A DNA stretch of 37,661 nt. Origin: Coriobacteriaceae bacterium. Its GTDB lineage: Bacteria; Actinomycetota; Coriobacteriia; Coriobacteriales; QAMH01. The stretch covers positions 9,206 through 46,866 of the forward strand of contig JAJQAN010000009.1 of NCBI GenBank assembly GCA_021203765.1, in the 5' to 3' direction. Each line of letters begins with the position of its first letter. The first letter of the stretch is position 1. A program made the position numbers and the translations under genes. Positions 11,082 through 19,058 of the stretch are shown one piece after another. A model generated the notes under the pieces. It was given only the letters and a program-made list of their open reading frames with translations, was not told where the DNA came from and searched no databases.

Positions 11082-12821
11082 CTACTTGCTATTCGCTGCG
11101 AGCGCCTCGATAATCTGTGCCTTGGTCATCTTGGAGTTGACCTCGACCTTGGCGGCCTTGGCGGCATCGAGCAGCTCGTCCTTCTTCATCTTGCTGTAGT
11201 CGGTGGCCTCCTCGGCGGCAGGCTTCTTGGCCGCAGCGGCCTTCTTGGGCTCGGCGGCCTTCTGGGAGGTCCCACCCTCGAGCGCCTCGATGATCTCTGC
11301 CTTGGTCATCTTGGAGTTGACCTCGACACCTGCGGCCTTGGCCGCATCGAGCAGCTCGTCCTTCTTCATCTTGCTGTAGTCGGCAGCCGTTGCGGATGCA
11401 GCCGGCTCGCTCGCCTTCGCGGCGGCGGACTCGGCCTCCTTGGCGGGCTCCTCCTCGGCCCCTTCGAGCGCCTCTATGATCTCCGTCTTGGTCATCTTGG
11501 AACTGACCTTGACGCCCTTCGTTCCGGCGTAGTAGAGGAGCTCGGACTTCTTCATCTCGTCGAGGCTCTTGTTCGAGAGATCCTCTTCGGGCTCGGGCTC
11601 CGGCGCGGCCTCTTTTTCGGCTGCAGCCTTCCCCTTGCCCTCTTCGGAGGCAGCAGCTTCGCCCTCGGCTTCTTCGGTCTCGGCGGGCTTTTCGACCGGC
11701 GCGACCTTGATATCGATGCCGAGCACGTCGGCGGCGGCCCGCATGGAAAGCGAGATGCGACGGCGGTCGAGGTCGACTTCCATGACCTTGACCTGGACCT
11801 TGTCGCCCGGCTTGCAGACCTGGCTCGGCACCTCGACGCGGGTGTTGGCCATCTCGGAGATATGGACCAGGCCCTCGACCCCTTCGCCGAGTGAGACGAA
11901 CGCGCCGAACGGAACCAGCTTGGTAACCGTGCCCTCGAGGATGGCCCCGGCGGGATAGTTGGCAACCAGCGTGCGCCACGGATCCTCCTGCGTCTGCTTC
12001 AAACCGAGCGAGATGCGCTCGCGATCCATGTCGACGTCGAGAACCTCGACTTCGACCTCTTGGCCGACCTTGACGACCTCGGAGGGATGGCTGACGTGGT
12101 TCCAGGACAGCTCGGAGATGTGGACCAGGCCGTCGATGCCGCCGAGATCGACGAAAGCGCCGAACTCGACGATGCTGGAGACCTTGCCTTTCAGGCGCAT
12201 GCCCTTGGTGAGCTTCTCCATGACCTGCGCGCGCTCTTCCTTGCGGCTCTGCTCGAGGACGACGCGACGGGAGAGGACGATGTTGTTGCGGTTGCGGTCC
12301 ATCTCGATGACGCGTGCTTCGAGTGTTGTGTGGAGATAGGAATCGAGATCGCGGACGCGGCGCAGATCGACGAGGGAAGCAGGTAGAAAGCCCCGCAGCC
12401 CGATGTCGAGGATGAGACCGCCCCGGACGATTTCGATGACTTCGCCCTCGACGTTGATACCCTTGTTGAACTTCTCCTCCACCTCGAGCCAGGAACGCTC
12501 GTACTCGGCGCGTTTCTTCGACAGCAGCAGGCGGCCTTCCTTGTCTTCCTTTTGGAGGACCAGCGCCTCGACCGTGTCGCCGACCTGTACGATCGTGCTC
12601 GGATCGACGTCTTTGCGAATGGACAGTTCACGGGCAGGAATGACGCCCTCTGACTTGAAACCTATGTCAAGCAGCACCTCGTCTTTGTCGACGGCGACGA
12701 CCGTGCCGGTGACCAGGTCCCCGTCATCGAACATGGCGAGGGTGCCGTTGATAAGCTTGTTCAGTTCTTCATCGGAAATATCGGGTTCTTCAAAGACAGA
12801 AGGATTCTTGATCTCGCTCAA
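11082..12821 (-). CDS. rpsA: Ribosomal protein S1, four S1 domains plus three C-terminal SAP/HeH-like repeats
   Basis: Four S1 motifs (e.g. GKVSSIVEFGAFVDLGGIDGLVHISELSW) followed by xMKKxELLxxAxxxxVxVxSKMTKxxIIEALE repeated three times; TTG start. Confidence 0.95.
   Translation of the reverse strand: MSEIKNPSVFEEPDISDEELNKLINGTLAMFDDGDLVTGTVVAVDKDEVLLDIGFKSEGVIPARELSIRKDVDPSTIVQVGDTVEALVLQKEDKEGRLLLSKKRAEYERSWLEVEEKFNKGINVEGEVIEIVRGGLILDIGLRGFLPASLVDLRRVRDLDSYLHTTLEARVIEMDRNRNNIVLSRRVVLEQSRKEERAQVMEKLTKGMRLKGKVSSIVEFGAFVDLGGIDGLVHISELSWNHVSHPSEVVKVGQEVEVEVLDVDMDRERISLGLKQTQEDPWRTLVANYPAGAILEGTVTKLVPFGAFVSLGEGVEGLVHISEMANTRVEVPSQVCKPGDKVQVKVMEVDLDRRRISLSMRAAADVLGIDIKVAPVEKPAETEEAEGEAAASEEGKGKAAAEKEAAPEPEPEEDLSNKSLDEMKKSELLYYAGTKGVKVSSKMTKTEIIEALEGAEEEPAKEAESAAAKASEPAASATAADYSKMKKDELLDAAKAAGVEVNSKMTKAEIIEALEGGTSQKAAEPKKAAAAKKPAAEEATDYSKMKKDELLDAAKAAKVEVNSKMTKAQIIEALAANSK
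11091..11580 (-). repeat. Three SAP/HeH-like ~36-aa repeats in the RpsA C-terminus
   Basis: SLDEMKKSELLYYAGTKGVKVSSKMTKTEIIEALEG / DYSKMKKDELLDAAKAAGVEVNSKMTKAEIIEALEG / DYSKMKKDELLDAAKAAKVEVNSKMTKAQIIEALAA. Confidence 0.85.
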
Positions 12822-12823
12822 GA

Positions 12824-12844
12824 GGACCCCTTTCTTCGGGGCCC
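12824..12844 (-). promoter_or_regulatory. Hairpin overlapping the rpsA Shine-Dalgarno
   Basis: Minus-strand RNA GGGCCCC-GAAGAAA-GGGGUCC, 7 bp with one G:U, SD-like AGAAAGGGG spans loop and stem, 5 nt before the TTG start. Confidence 0.6.
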
Positions 12845-12920
12845 GCGAATAACAAGGGTAGCGTTTACTCGAGGGCCGACAGATACATCACGGTGTGGCG
12901 GATTCCACACGCAAGGTGGT

Positions 12921-12948
12921 ATTGTACCCGAAAACGCCCAAACGTAAA
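12921..12948 (-). promoter_or_regulatory. Putative sigma-70-type promoter for rpsA
   Basis: Minus strand TTTACG-N16-TACAAT about 100 nt upstream of rpsA. Confidence 0.5.
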
Positions 12949-13012
12949 CAGGCGAATCAATACGATTTCTCCGCACGCCTCCCCTGCAAATCGAATACGA
13001 CGCACACGGCCT

Positions 13013-13657
13013 CTACGCCGTCGGGTCCGGGGCGTCGTAGGGCTTTCCGACACGGACGTCCTCGTGGCCGTGCTCGAGTTCGCTGACGGCTTCGAGCAGA
13101 CGGCCCTGTGCGCCGTCGGGCATCCGTAACCTGACGCGCGCCGTGTCCTCGTAGACGGTGTCGAGAACCTGCCCGCCGCTTTGAGCGATGAGGTGCATGA
13201 GCTGGTCGTGCTGGGCGTAGGCGACCGTGATCTCGATGTCGACGCAGCGCACGATCTCGACCGGTTCCGCCGCCGCAAGCGCTTCCTGCGTCGCCTGCGT
13301 GTAGGCGCGCACGAGCCCGCCCGTGCCGAGCAGGACACCGCCGAAGTAGCGCGTCACCACCGCGACGACATCCGTCAGACCGGCATGCTGGATGGTCTCG
13401 AGCACCGGCATGCCCGCCGTCTGGGCCGGCTCCCCGTCGTCGGAGAAGCGTATCCGCTCCGTCTGCCCGCTGCCGCCGCTGCGGAGGATGTAGGCGTAAA
13501 CGTTGTGCCGGGCCATGCGGTTTGCCGCGCGCACCTCCTCGAGGAAGGCGAGGGCCTCCTCTTCGGTCTGGACAGGTGCCAGCTGCGCGATGAAGCGGCT
13601 CTTCTTTTCGGTGATTTCGGCGCTCGCGCGTCCGCGTATGGTTTTGTACGAGTCCAC
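13013..13657 (-). CDS. YigZ/IMPACT family protein
   Basis: EKKSRFIAQLAPV, RFSDDGEPAQTAGMPVLETIQ, VVTRYFGGVLLGTGGLVRAYTQA. Confidence 0.92.
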   Translation of the reverse strand: MDSYKTIRGRASAEITEKKSRFIAQLAPVQTEEEALAFLEEVRAANRMARHNVYAYILRSGGSGQTERIRFSDDGEPAQTAGMPVLETIQHAGLTDVVAVVTRYFGGVLLGTGGLVRAYTQATQEALAAAEPVEIVRCVDIEITVAYAQHDQLMHLIAQSGGQVLDTVYEDTARVRLRMPDGAQGRLLEAVSELEHGHEDVRVGKPYDAPDPTA

Positions 13658-13705
13658 GGCGTCTGAGATGCGGCCTTCCTTCCGCGTGGGCAGACGAGGC
13701 CGGTG

Positions 13706-15475
13706 CTACCAGATGACGACCTTCGTGCCCAGCGGGACGTTGTCGTAGATCCACTTCGCACTTGATAGCGCCATGCGCACGCAGCCGTGTGAGACGTTGA
13801 CCCCGAGACGCCCGTCCTGGACGCTCGTCTTGGAACCGGGGTTGTACAGGATCGAGTGCATCATGTAGTTGCCACGGATCTGCGTGTAATACCAGCAGGT
13901 ATAGCCGTCGCCGAAGGACAGACCCTTGGACTGGGTCGTGTACTGTCCCTTGATGGTGGGCGTGCTCGGCTTGCCCGCCGCGCAGCGATATGCCTGGAGC
14001 ATGATCCATTCGCCTTTCTTGCCGGTGAACACTCCGACGACGTCGGCCTTGGTATTGATGAGGATCAGATACTTCGTCGCGCTGGAATACTTCTGCGCAC
14101 GCTTGATCATGCCCTTCTGGGCGTTTGCGAACTTGAGGACCCCGTTTTTGCCCGAGGAGTGGTTCGAGGTGATGCCCGGTGCGGGGGTCTTCTTCAAGGC
14201 AAGCTTGACCTGGTAGGCGCTCGCGGAGAAACGCTTGAGGGTGGTGCCGGCCATCTGACCGTTGACGGCCCAGCCGAGCCAGCCGTAGCCCTTGATGTAG
14301 ACGCGGTAGTAGAGGTTGTAGTACTTCGAGATCTTCCCGGAAAGCTTCATGCGCAGCGCCGAGATGCCCTTCTTGCCGTTTCCGAGCGTCTTGCCTCCCG
14401 ATACGTAGGAACTCCATTTGGAGCCGTGAATGTAGGCACGGCATTTGAGGGTGCCGGGAATCTTGGTCTTCGCCTTGACGGAGACCTTGGTGAGCACCTT
14501 CGAGGTCTTGCCGGCGGTGCTGCCTGAAGCGACCTGCTTGCTCCACGAGCCGCCCTTGTTGCCTGCCTTGTAGACCGCCTTGGACGTGGTCGTCGAGAAG
14601 AAACAGCAGGAGGAATCGCCGGTCGATACCTTCTTGGATTCCTTGACCACCTTCACCTGCAGCGAGCGGGCGGCCTTGTTCCACCCGTTCGTGCCGCAGG
14701 TCGCACCGTTTTTGGCCCACGACGTCCAGCCGATGTCCGCGACGTAGATGCGGTAGTAGACGTTAAAGTCGCTTTGCAGGTTGCCCGTCAGCTTGATCTT
14801 GAGCGCCTGGAGGGTCTTGCCGCTCGTTCCGGCGGTCGCGCCGTTCTTCTTCCAGCCCGCCCATTTGCCACCGACGGACAGGGTCCGGTACTTGATGCCG
14901 GTCGTGTAGTGTTTCATGTCGCCCTTGTCGACCTTCAACCTCAGGCGTATGCACTGGAGCGTCTTTTTCGTGGAGCCGCTGCCTGGCATCGTGACGGCAC
15001 CGGCCGCCTGCGATGTCTTGTAGCCGGTCATGCTCTGGCCGGCGACCTTGGCGGCGCCCTGCGTCTGGACGCTGATCTCCTTTTGGGGATCGAGCGCCTT
15101 CCACTGGGCATAGAGCGTGGTGTCCTCCTTCAGCTTGAAGGAGGAGCCGGCGGCATGCTTCTTGCCGGAGCCGTCCGCCTTGGTGTTCCAGTTGACGAAG
15201 CGGTAGTTGGCGAGGGTGAAGTTGCAGCTTGCGACGCTTACGTCGGTGTCGGCGGCGGCGGTGACGGACGTCATCTTGCCCTTGCCACCGTTGGCGTCAT
15301 AGGTAAGCGTATAGGTGGCGGGATCGTCTGTCGCGAGGGTTGCCACGGAGTCCGTTGCAGGCGGCTCGGAGCCGTCCGTCGCCAGTGCGGTGAGGGGGAG
15401 CATCGCCGTTGCCAGCGCCAAACAGACGCATGCGACAAGGACGGACCTGCAGTACGCGCGGAATCTGACGCCCAT
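13706..15475 (-). CDS. Secreted L,D-transpeptidase (YkuD) with InlB-B/Flg_new-like repeat and ChW-like repeats
   Basis: Signal peptide MGVRFRAYCRSVLVACVCLALATAMLPLTALA, YTLTYDANGGKG...NWNTKADGSGKKHAAG...LYAQW, several W-x-x-W-x-x-NG-x-x-x-GT-G segments, C-terminal HGCVRMALSSAKWIYDNVPLGTKVVIW. Confidence 0.9.
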   Translation of the reverse strand: MGVRFRAYCRSVLVACVCLALATAMLPLTALATDGSEPPATDSVATLATDDPATYTLTYDANGGKGKMTSVTAAADTDVSVASCNFTLANYRFVNWNTKADGSGKKHAAGSSFKLKEDTTLYAQWKALDPQKEISVQTQGAAKVAGQSMTGYKTSQAAGAVTMPGSGSTKKTLQCIRLRLKVDKGDMKHYTTGIKYRTLSVGGKWAGWKKNGATAGTSGKTLQALKIKLTGNLQSDFNVYYRIYVADIGWTSWAKNGATCGTNGWNKAARSLQVKVVKESKKVSTGDSSCCFFSTTTSKAVYKAGNKGGSWSKQVASGSTAGKTSKVLTKVSVKAKTKIPGTLKCRAYIHGSKWSSYVSGGKTLGNGKKGISALRMKLSGKISKYYNLYYRVYIKGYGWLGWAVNGQMAGTTLKRFSASAYQVKLALKKTPAPGITSNHSSGKNGVLKFANAQKGMIKRAQKYSSATKYLILINTKADVVGVFTGKKGEWIMLQAYRCAAGKPSTPTIKGQYTTQSKGLSFGDGYTCWYYTQIRGNYMMHSILYNPGSKTSVQDGRLGVNVSHGCVRMALSSAKWIYDNVPLGTKVVIW

Positions 15476-15681
15476 GATATTCTCTCCGTCGTTTGGGATG
15501 GACACGGCGAGGTGCCGTTCGTGCCGCCTGTTTCCAAGCCCGGCACGAACATGCGTAATGGTACCACGGCGCACGTACGGAACGCGCTGAAATATCGAGG
15601 CCCGATCCCCGAGGGCGCCGACGGCGTGAGCATCCGCTGTGATAGCATGGCAAGCCCGTACGGCCGGAAAGAAGGAAGGGC

Positions 15682-16329
15682 ATGGAAGACAGCACGGAAA
15701 CCGATCTACGCGAGGACTTGCGCCGGGAGGCGCTCACCGCCCGCAAGCGCATCCCGGAGACGGAGCGTAAGCGCCGAAGCGAGGAGTTGTGCGGACAGCT
15801 GTTAGATGTCCTCGACGCGGTCATCGAGGATGCCGGGCGGCCGGCATCGGACTGCATCGTTACCGTCTATGCGGCCACCGGAAGCGAGGTCGGACTCGAC
15901 GCCTTCATCGAGGCGGCCTACGGACGCGGCGTCGGACTCGCCTTTCCCTGCATGTTCGCAGATACGGATGCCACGTCTGTCTCGACCACCTGCGAAGCGA
16001 CGATGGGCATGCGTCTGGTGGACGAGACCTCCTACCGCAGTGGCGCGGCCCCGTTCGTGAACGATCCTTTCCAGGTCCTGACCGCCGATGATCCCCGACT
16101 TGCGCCCTATCCGCCGGTGGCTGCGACCGATCCCATCCTGACCGTCGTTCCGCTCGTCGCCTTCGACACTTCCGGCAACCGCCTCGGCTACGGCCAGGGA
16201 AACTACGACCGCTACCTGGCAAAGACAGGCCCGGCCAACCGCAGCGTCGGCGTGGCCTTCGCCGAACAGGAGGTCGGAGGCATCCCTGCGCTGGCCCATG
16301 ACCGGCGCCTCGAGATCTTGACGTGTTAG
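15682..16329 (+). CDS. 5-formyltetrahydrofolate cyclo-ligase
   Basis: LTARKRIPETERKRRSEEL, VVPLVAFDTSGNRLGYGQGNYDRYL. Confidence 0.92.
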   Translation: MEDSTETDLREDLRREALTARKRIPETERKRRSEELCGQLLDVLDAVIEDAGRPASDCIVTVYAATGSEVGLDAFIEAAYGRGVGLAFPCMFADTDATSVSTTCEATMGMRLVDETSYRSGAAPFVNDPFQVLTADDPRLAPYPPVAATDPILTVVPLVAFDTSGNRLGYGQGNYDRYLAKTGPANRSVGVAFAEQEVGGIPALAHDRRLEILTC

Positions 16330-16344
16330 GGTATCTGCGCGGCC

Positions 16345-17175
16345 CTACTCCTGATCGTAGGTCGCGAGGAACGCACGGGTACGTGCGTTGTTCGGATCGT
16401 CTATGAGGTGTGCCGCCGCCCCCTCCTCGACGATGACCCCCTCGTCCATAAAGACGATCCGGTCGGCGACGTCATGGGCGAACCCCATCTCGTGCGTCAC
16501 GATGACCATCGTCATGTGCTCGGCGGCCAGATCGCGGATGACGCGGAGGACCTCCTGCGTCAGCTCCGGGTCCAGAGCACTCGTCGGCTCGTCGAAGAAG
16601 AGAATGTCGGGGCTGGGAGCAAGCGCACGGGCGATGGCGACGCGCTGCTGCTGTCCGCCGGACAGATCGCAGGGAACCATGTCCTCCTTGCCGGCAAGCC
16701 CCATCTTATCCAGAAGTTCACGTGCGCGTTCGTTGGCCTGCGCTTTCGGCATCTTCTGGACGCTGATCAGGGAATCGGCCACGTTGCGCAGAGCCGTGTA
16801 GTGCGGGAAAAGGTTGAAGTTTTGGAAGACGAGGCCAAAGTGCTGCTTTGCCTGGCGCATAACCGCCTTGCCGCCGTAGACGGCCCGCCCATCCCGGTCG
16901 GTCGCGACCTGCACATCCCCGAAGGCAAGCGAGCCGCCGTCGAGGGTTTCGAGCAGCGTGCAACACCTGAGCAGGGTCGACTTGCCGCCGCCGGACGGGC
17001 CGATGATGGCCACGACCTCGCCTTGACCGACCTGTATCGAGATGTCCTTGAGGACCTCGTTGTCCTCGAAGCTTTTGCGCGCGTGCTCTAGGTCGAGGAG
17101 CGGCAGATCCGTCTTCGGAGCAAGCGGGGAACCACCGTCTTTGATGGCAGACGTCATATCCTCTTGCTGTGCCAT
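16345..17175 (-). CDS. Polar amino-acid ABC transporter ATP-binding protein (GlnQ-like)
   Basis: IIGPSGGGKSTLLRC, LSGGQQQRVAIARALAPSPDILFFDEPTSALDPEL, VTHEMGFAHDVADRIVFMDEG. Confidence 0.94.
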   Translation of the reverse strand: MAQQEDMTSAIKDGGSPLAPKTDLPLLDLEHARKSFEDNEVLKDISIQVGQGEVVAIIGPSGGGKSTLLRCCTLLETLDGGSLAFGDVQVATDRDGRAVYGGKAVMRQAKQHFGLVFQNFNLFPHYTALRNVADSLISVQKMPKAQANERARELLDKMGLAGKEDMVPCDLSGGQQQRVAIARALAPSPDILFFDEPTSALDPELTQEVLRVIRDLAAEHMTMVIVTHEMGFAHDVADRIVFMDEGVIVEEGAAAHLIDDPNNARTRAFLATYDQE

Positions 17176-17195
17176 TGTGTCCTCACCCCTCCCCG

Positions 17196-17849
17196 TCAGT
17201 CGTGGTAGTAGCCGAGCCGTTTTTCAACCCGCGTCAGTATCATCTCGATGATCAGGCAGCAGACCCAGTAGATGAGCGCCGCGATGACGTAGGGGATCAT
17301 GGAGACCTGTGCCGCCGCGATCTGCTTGGCGAGCGTGAACATCTCCAGCATGCCGAGCGCGAAGGCGAGCGAGGTGTCCTTCACCAGCGTGATGATCTCG
17401 TTACCCATCGTCGGGATGATGCGCTTGATCACCTGCGGCAGGACGATCTTGAAGAAGGTCTGCCTGCTCGAATAGCCCAAGACCGAGGCGGCCTCATACT
17501 GTCCGAGCGGGATCGACTGTATGCCGGAGCGGTAGATCTCTCCGAAGTAGGCGGCGTAGTTTAAGACGAAGCCGATGCAGCAGGCGTAGAAATTCCAGTT
17601 GGAGCCGACGGAAAGCCCGAAGATGTAGTACGGCCCGAACATGTAGAACATCAGCTGCAGCATGAGCGGTGTGCCGCGCATGACAGATATGTAGAGGCGC
17701 GCGAGATAGGCGAGCGGACGAAACGAGCTCATACGGCACAGGGCGACCAGCACGCCGAGCGGCAGAGCGCCGACCAGCGTGATGCCGAAGATCTCGCCGG
17801 TGACCCGCAGGCCGCCGACAAGTATGCCGAGCATGGTGAGGATGTCCAT
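17196..17849 (-). CDS. Amino-acid ABC transporter permease (HisM/GlnP-like)
   Basis: YISVMRGTPLMLQLMFYMFG, YAAYFGEIYRSGIQSIPLGQYEAASVLGYSSRQTFFKIVLPQ. Confidence 0.94.
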   Translation of the reverse strand: MDILTMLGILVGGLRVTGEIFGITLVGALPLGVLVALCRMSSFRPLAYLARLYISVMRGTPLMLQLMFYMFGPYYIFGLSVGSNWNFYACCIGFVLNYAAYFGEIYRSGIQSIPLGQYEAASVLGYSSRQTFFKIVLPQVIKRIIPTMGNEIITLVKDTSLAFALGMLEMFTLAKQIAAAQVSMIPYVIAALIYWVCCLIIEMILTRVEKRLGYYHD

Positions 17850-17869
17850 GACGTCTACTCCCTAGACAG

Positions 17870-17901
17870 ATGTGGCTGGACGCATCCGCGCCCAGCCACA
17901 T
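17870..17901 (-). promoter_or_regulatory. Intercistronic stem-loop between substrate-binding protein and permease genes
   Basis: Minus-strand RNA AUGUGGCUGGGCGC-GGAU-GCGUCCAGCCACAU: 14-bp stem (one G:U), 4-nt loop, no U-tract. Confidence 0.75.
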
Positions 17902-17992
17902 TCCACATACGCATGTGCATCGTGCCGAGTCGATTAGCCCTCAGGGGGCGGCGTGCAGCTCAGCTGCAACGCAGTTTTCTACGAGAAAGACC

Positions 17993-18847
17993 TTATTTCA
18001 GAATCCAGTTCGAATAGCTGAGGCCGTAATCGGAATACTCGTTGCAGAGGGTCTCGACGGTGCCCTCTTCATCGAGGGCTTTCAAAGACTCGGTGACGGT
18101 GTTTGCCAGGTCGTCGTTGCCCTTGGCGAAACCGACTGCATAGTGCTCGGAGGACAGATACGGCTCGATGATGGTGTAGGCATCCGGCTTGGCGGACTGC
18201 TGGTACAAGGCGATGGACAGGTCGCAGGCGACCGCATCGATGGAGCCCTGCTCGAGTTCCATGAAGATGCTGTTGTAGTCGCCCTTGGTCTTGACCTCGC
18301 CGCCGGCGAAGGTGTCGGCCAGATCCTTCTCATCCTCCTGGAGCAGTTCGAGGGCGGCGGAGTCGGCCTGTGTCATGACCGTCTTGCCGGCCAGGCCCTC
18401 GTTGTCGGTGATGTCGCTGTCGGCGGGAACCACGATGACCTGCGCGTTGATCATGTACGGCTCGGACCAGGAGTAGTCGTCCTCACGACCCTCGTAGGTG
18501 AAGCCGTTCCAGATGCAGTTGATGGTGCCGCTTTCGAGCTGGGCATCCTTGGTGTCCCAGTCGATCGGCAGCAGCTCGAGGCCCCAGCCGTTGCGCTCGG
18601 CGACCTTGGCGGCCAGGTCGAGATCGAAGCCGACGTAGTTGCCGTCGTCATCCATGAAGCCATAGGGAGGATATTCCGCATCGAAGCCGACGGTGAGCGT
18701 GAAGCCTTCGCCGTCCGTGGTCCCCGTAGCGGCCTGTTCGGTGGCCTCTTCCTCGGTCGTGGTCTCCTCCCCGCAGCCGGCCAGCATGCAGGCGCAGAGG
18801 GCGAAGACCGCGGTAAGCCCGATGATGAGTGCGTACTTACGTTTCAT
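17993..18847 (-). CDS. Amino-acid ABC transporter substrate-binding lipoprotein
   Basis: Lipobox LAGCGEE; SBP_bac_3 features GFDAEYPPYGFMDDDGNYVGFDLDLAAKVAERNG. Confidence 0.93.
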   Translation of the reverse strand: MKRKYALIIGLTAVFALCACMLAGCGEETTTEEEATEQAATGTTDGEGFTLTVGFDAEYPPYGFMDDDGNYVGFDLDLAAKVAERNGWGLELLPIDWDTKDAQLESGTINCIWNGFTYEGREDDYSWSEPYMINAQVIVVPADSDITDNEGLAGKTVMTQADSAALELLQEDEKDLADTFAGGEVKTKGDYNSIFMELEQGSIDAVACDLSIALYQQSAKPDAYTIIEPYLSSEHYAVGFAKGNDDLANTVTESLKALDEEGTVETLCNEYSDYGLSYSNWILK

Positions 18848-19012
18848 GTCGCATCCTTTCTGTTCGCGGCCTTAAGCGGGCCGCCTGTTATAACACTCTT
18901 TCACACTAGAGAACTAAAGTATACCATTTTCGCGCAGCGGATGGTGCCGCTTCGCCATTTCAGGATGTTTTAAACGCGGCCGAGTACTATTCTGTACCGC
19001 AAGCAATCCCAA

Positions 19013-19031
19013 CAAGGCGCCCGCCGCCTTG
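19013..19031 (+). promoter_or_regulatory. Hairpin in the 5' leader of the tannase-like gene
   Basis: CAAGGCG-CCCGC-CGCCTTG, perfect 7-bp stem, 28 nt before ATG. Confidence 0.45.
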
Positions 19032-19058
19032 CGTATACGATGAGAAAGGCCGCTCCCC

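Noticed and set aside
12957-14720. 587-aa minus-strand ORF
   Set aside because: Same-strand alternative frame across yigZ and the L,D-transpeptidase; Arg/Gln-rich shadow with no recognisable motif.
17954-17968. TGCAGCT-C-AGCTGCA palindrome downstream of the substrate-binding gene
   Set aside because: Loop too short for a hairpin and too little context to call an operator.
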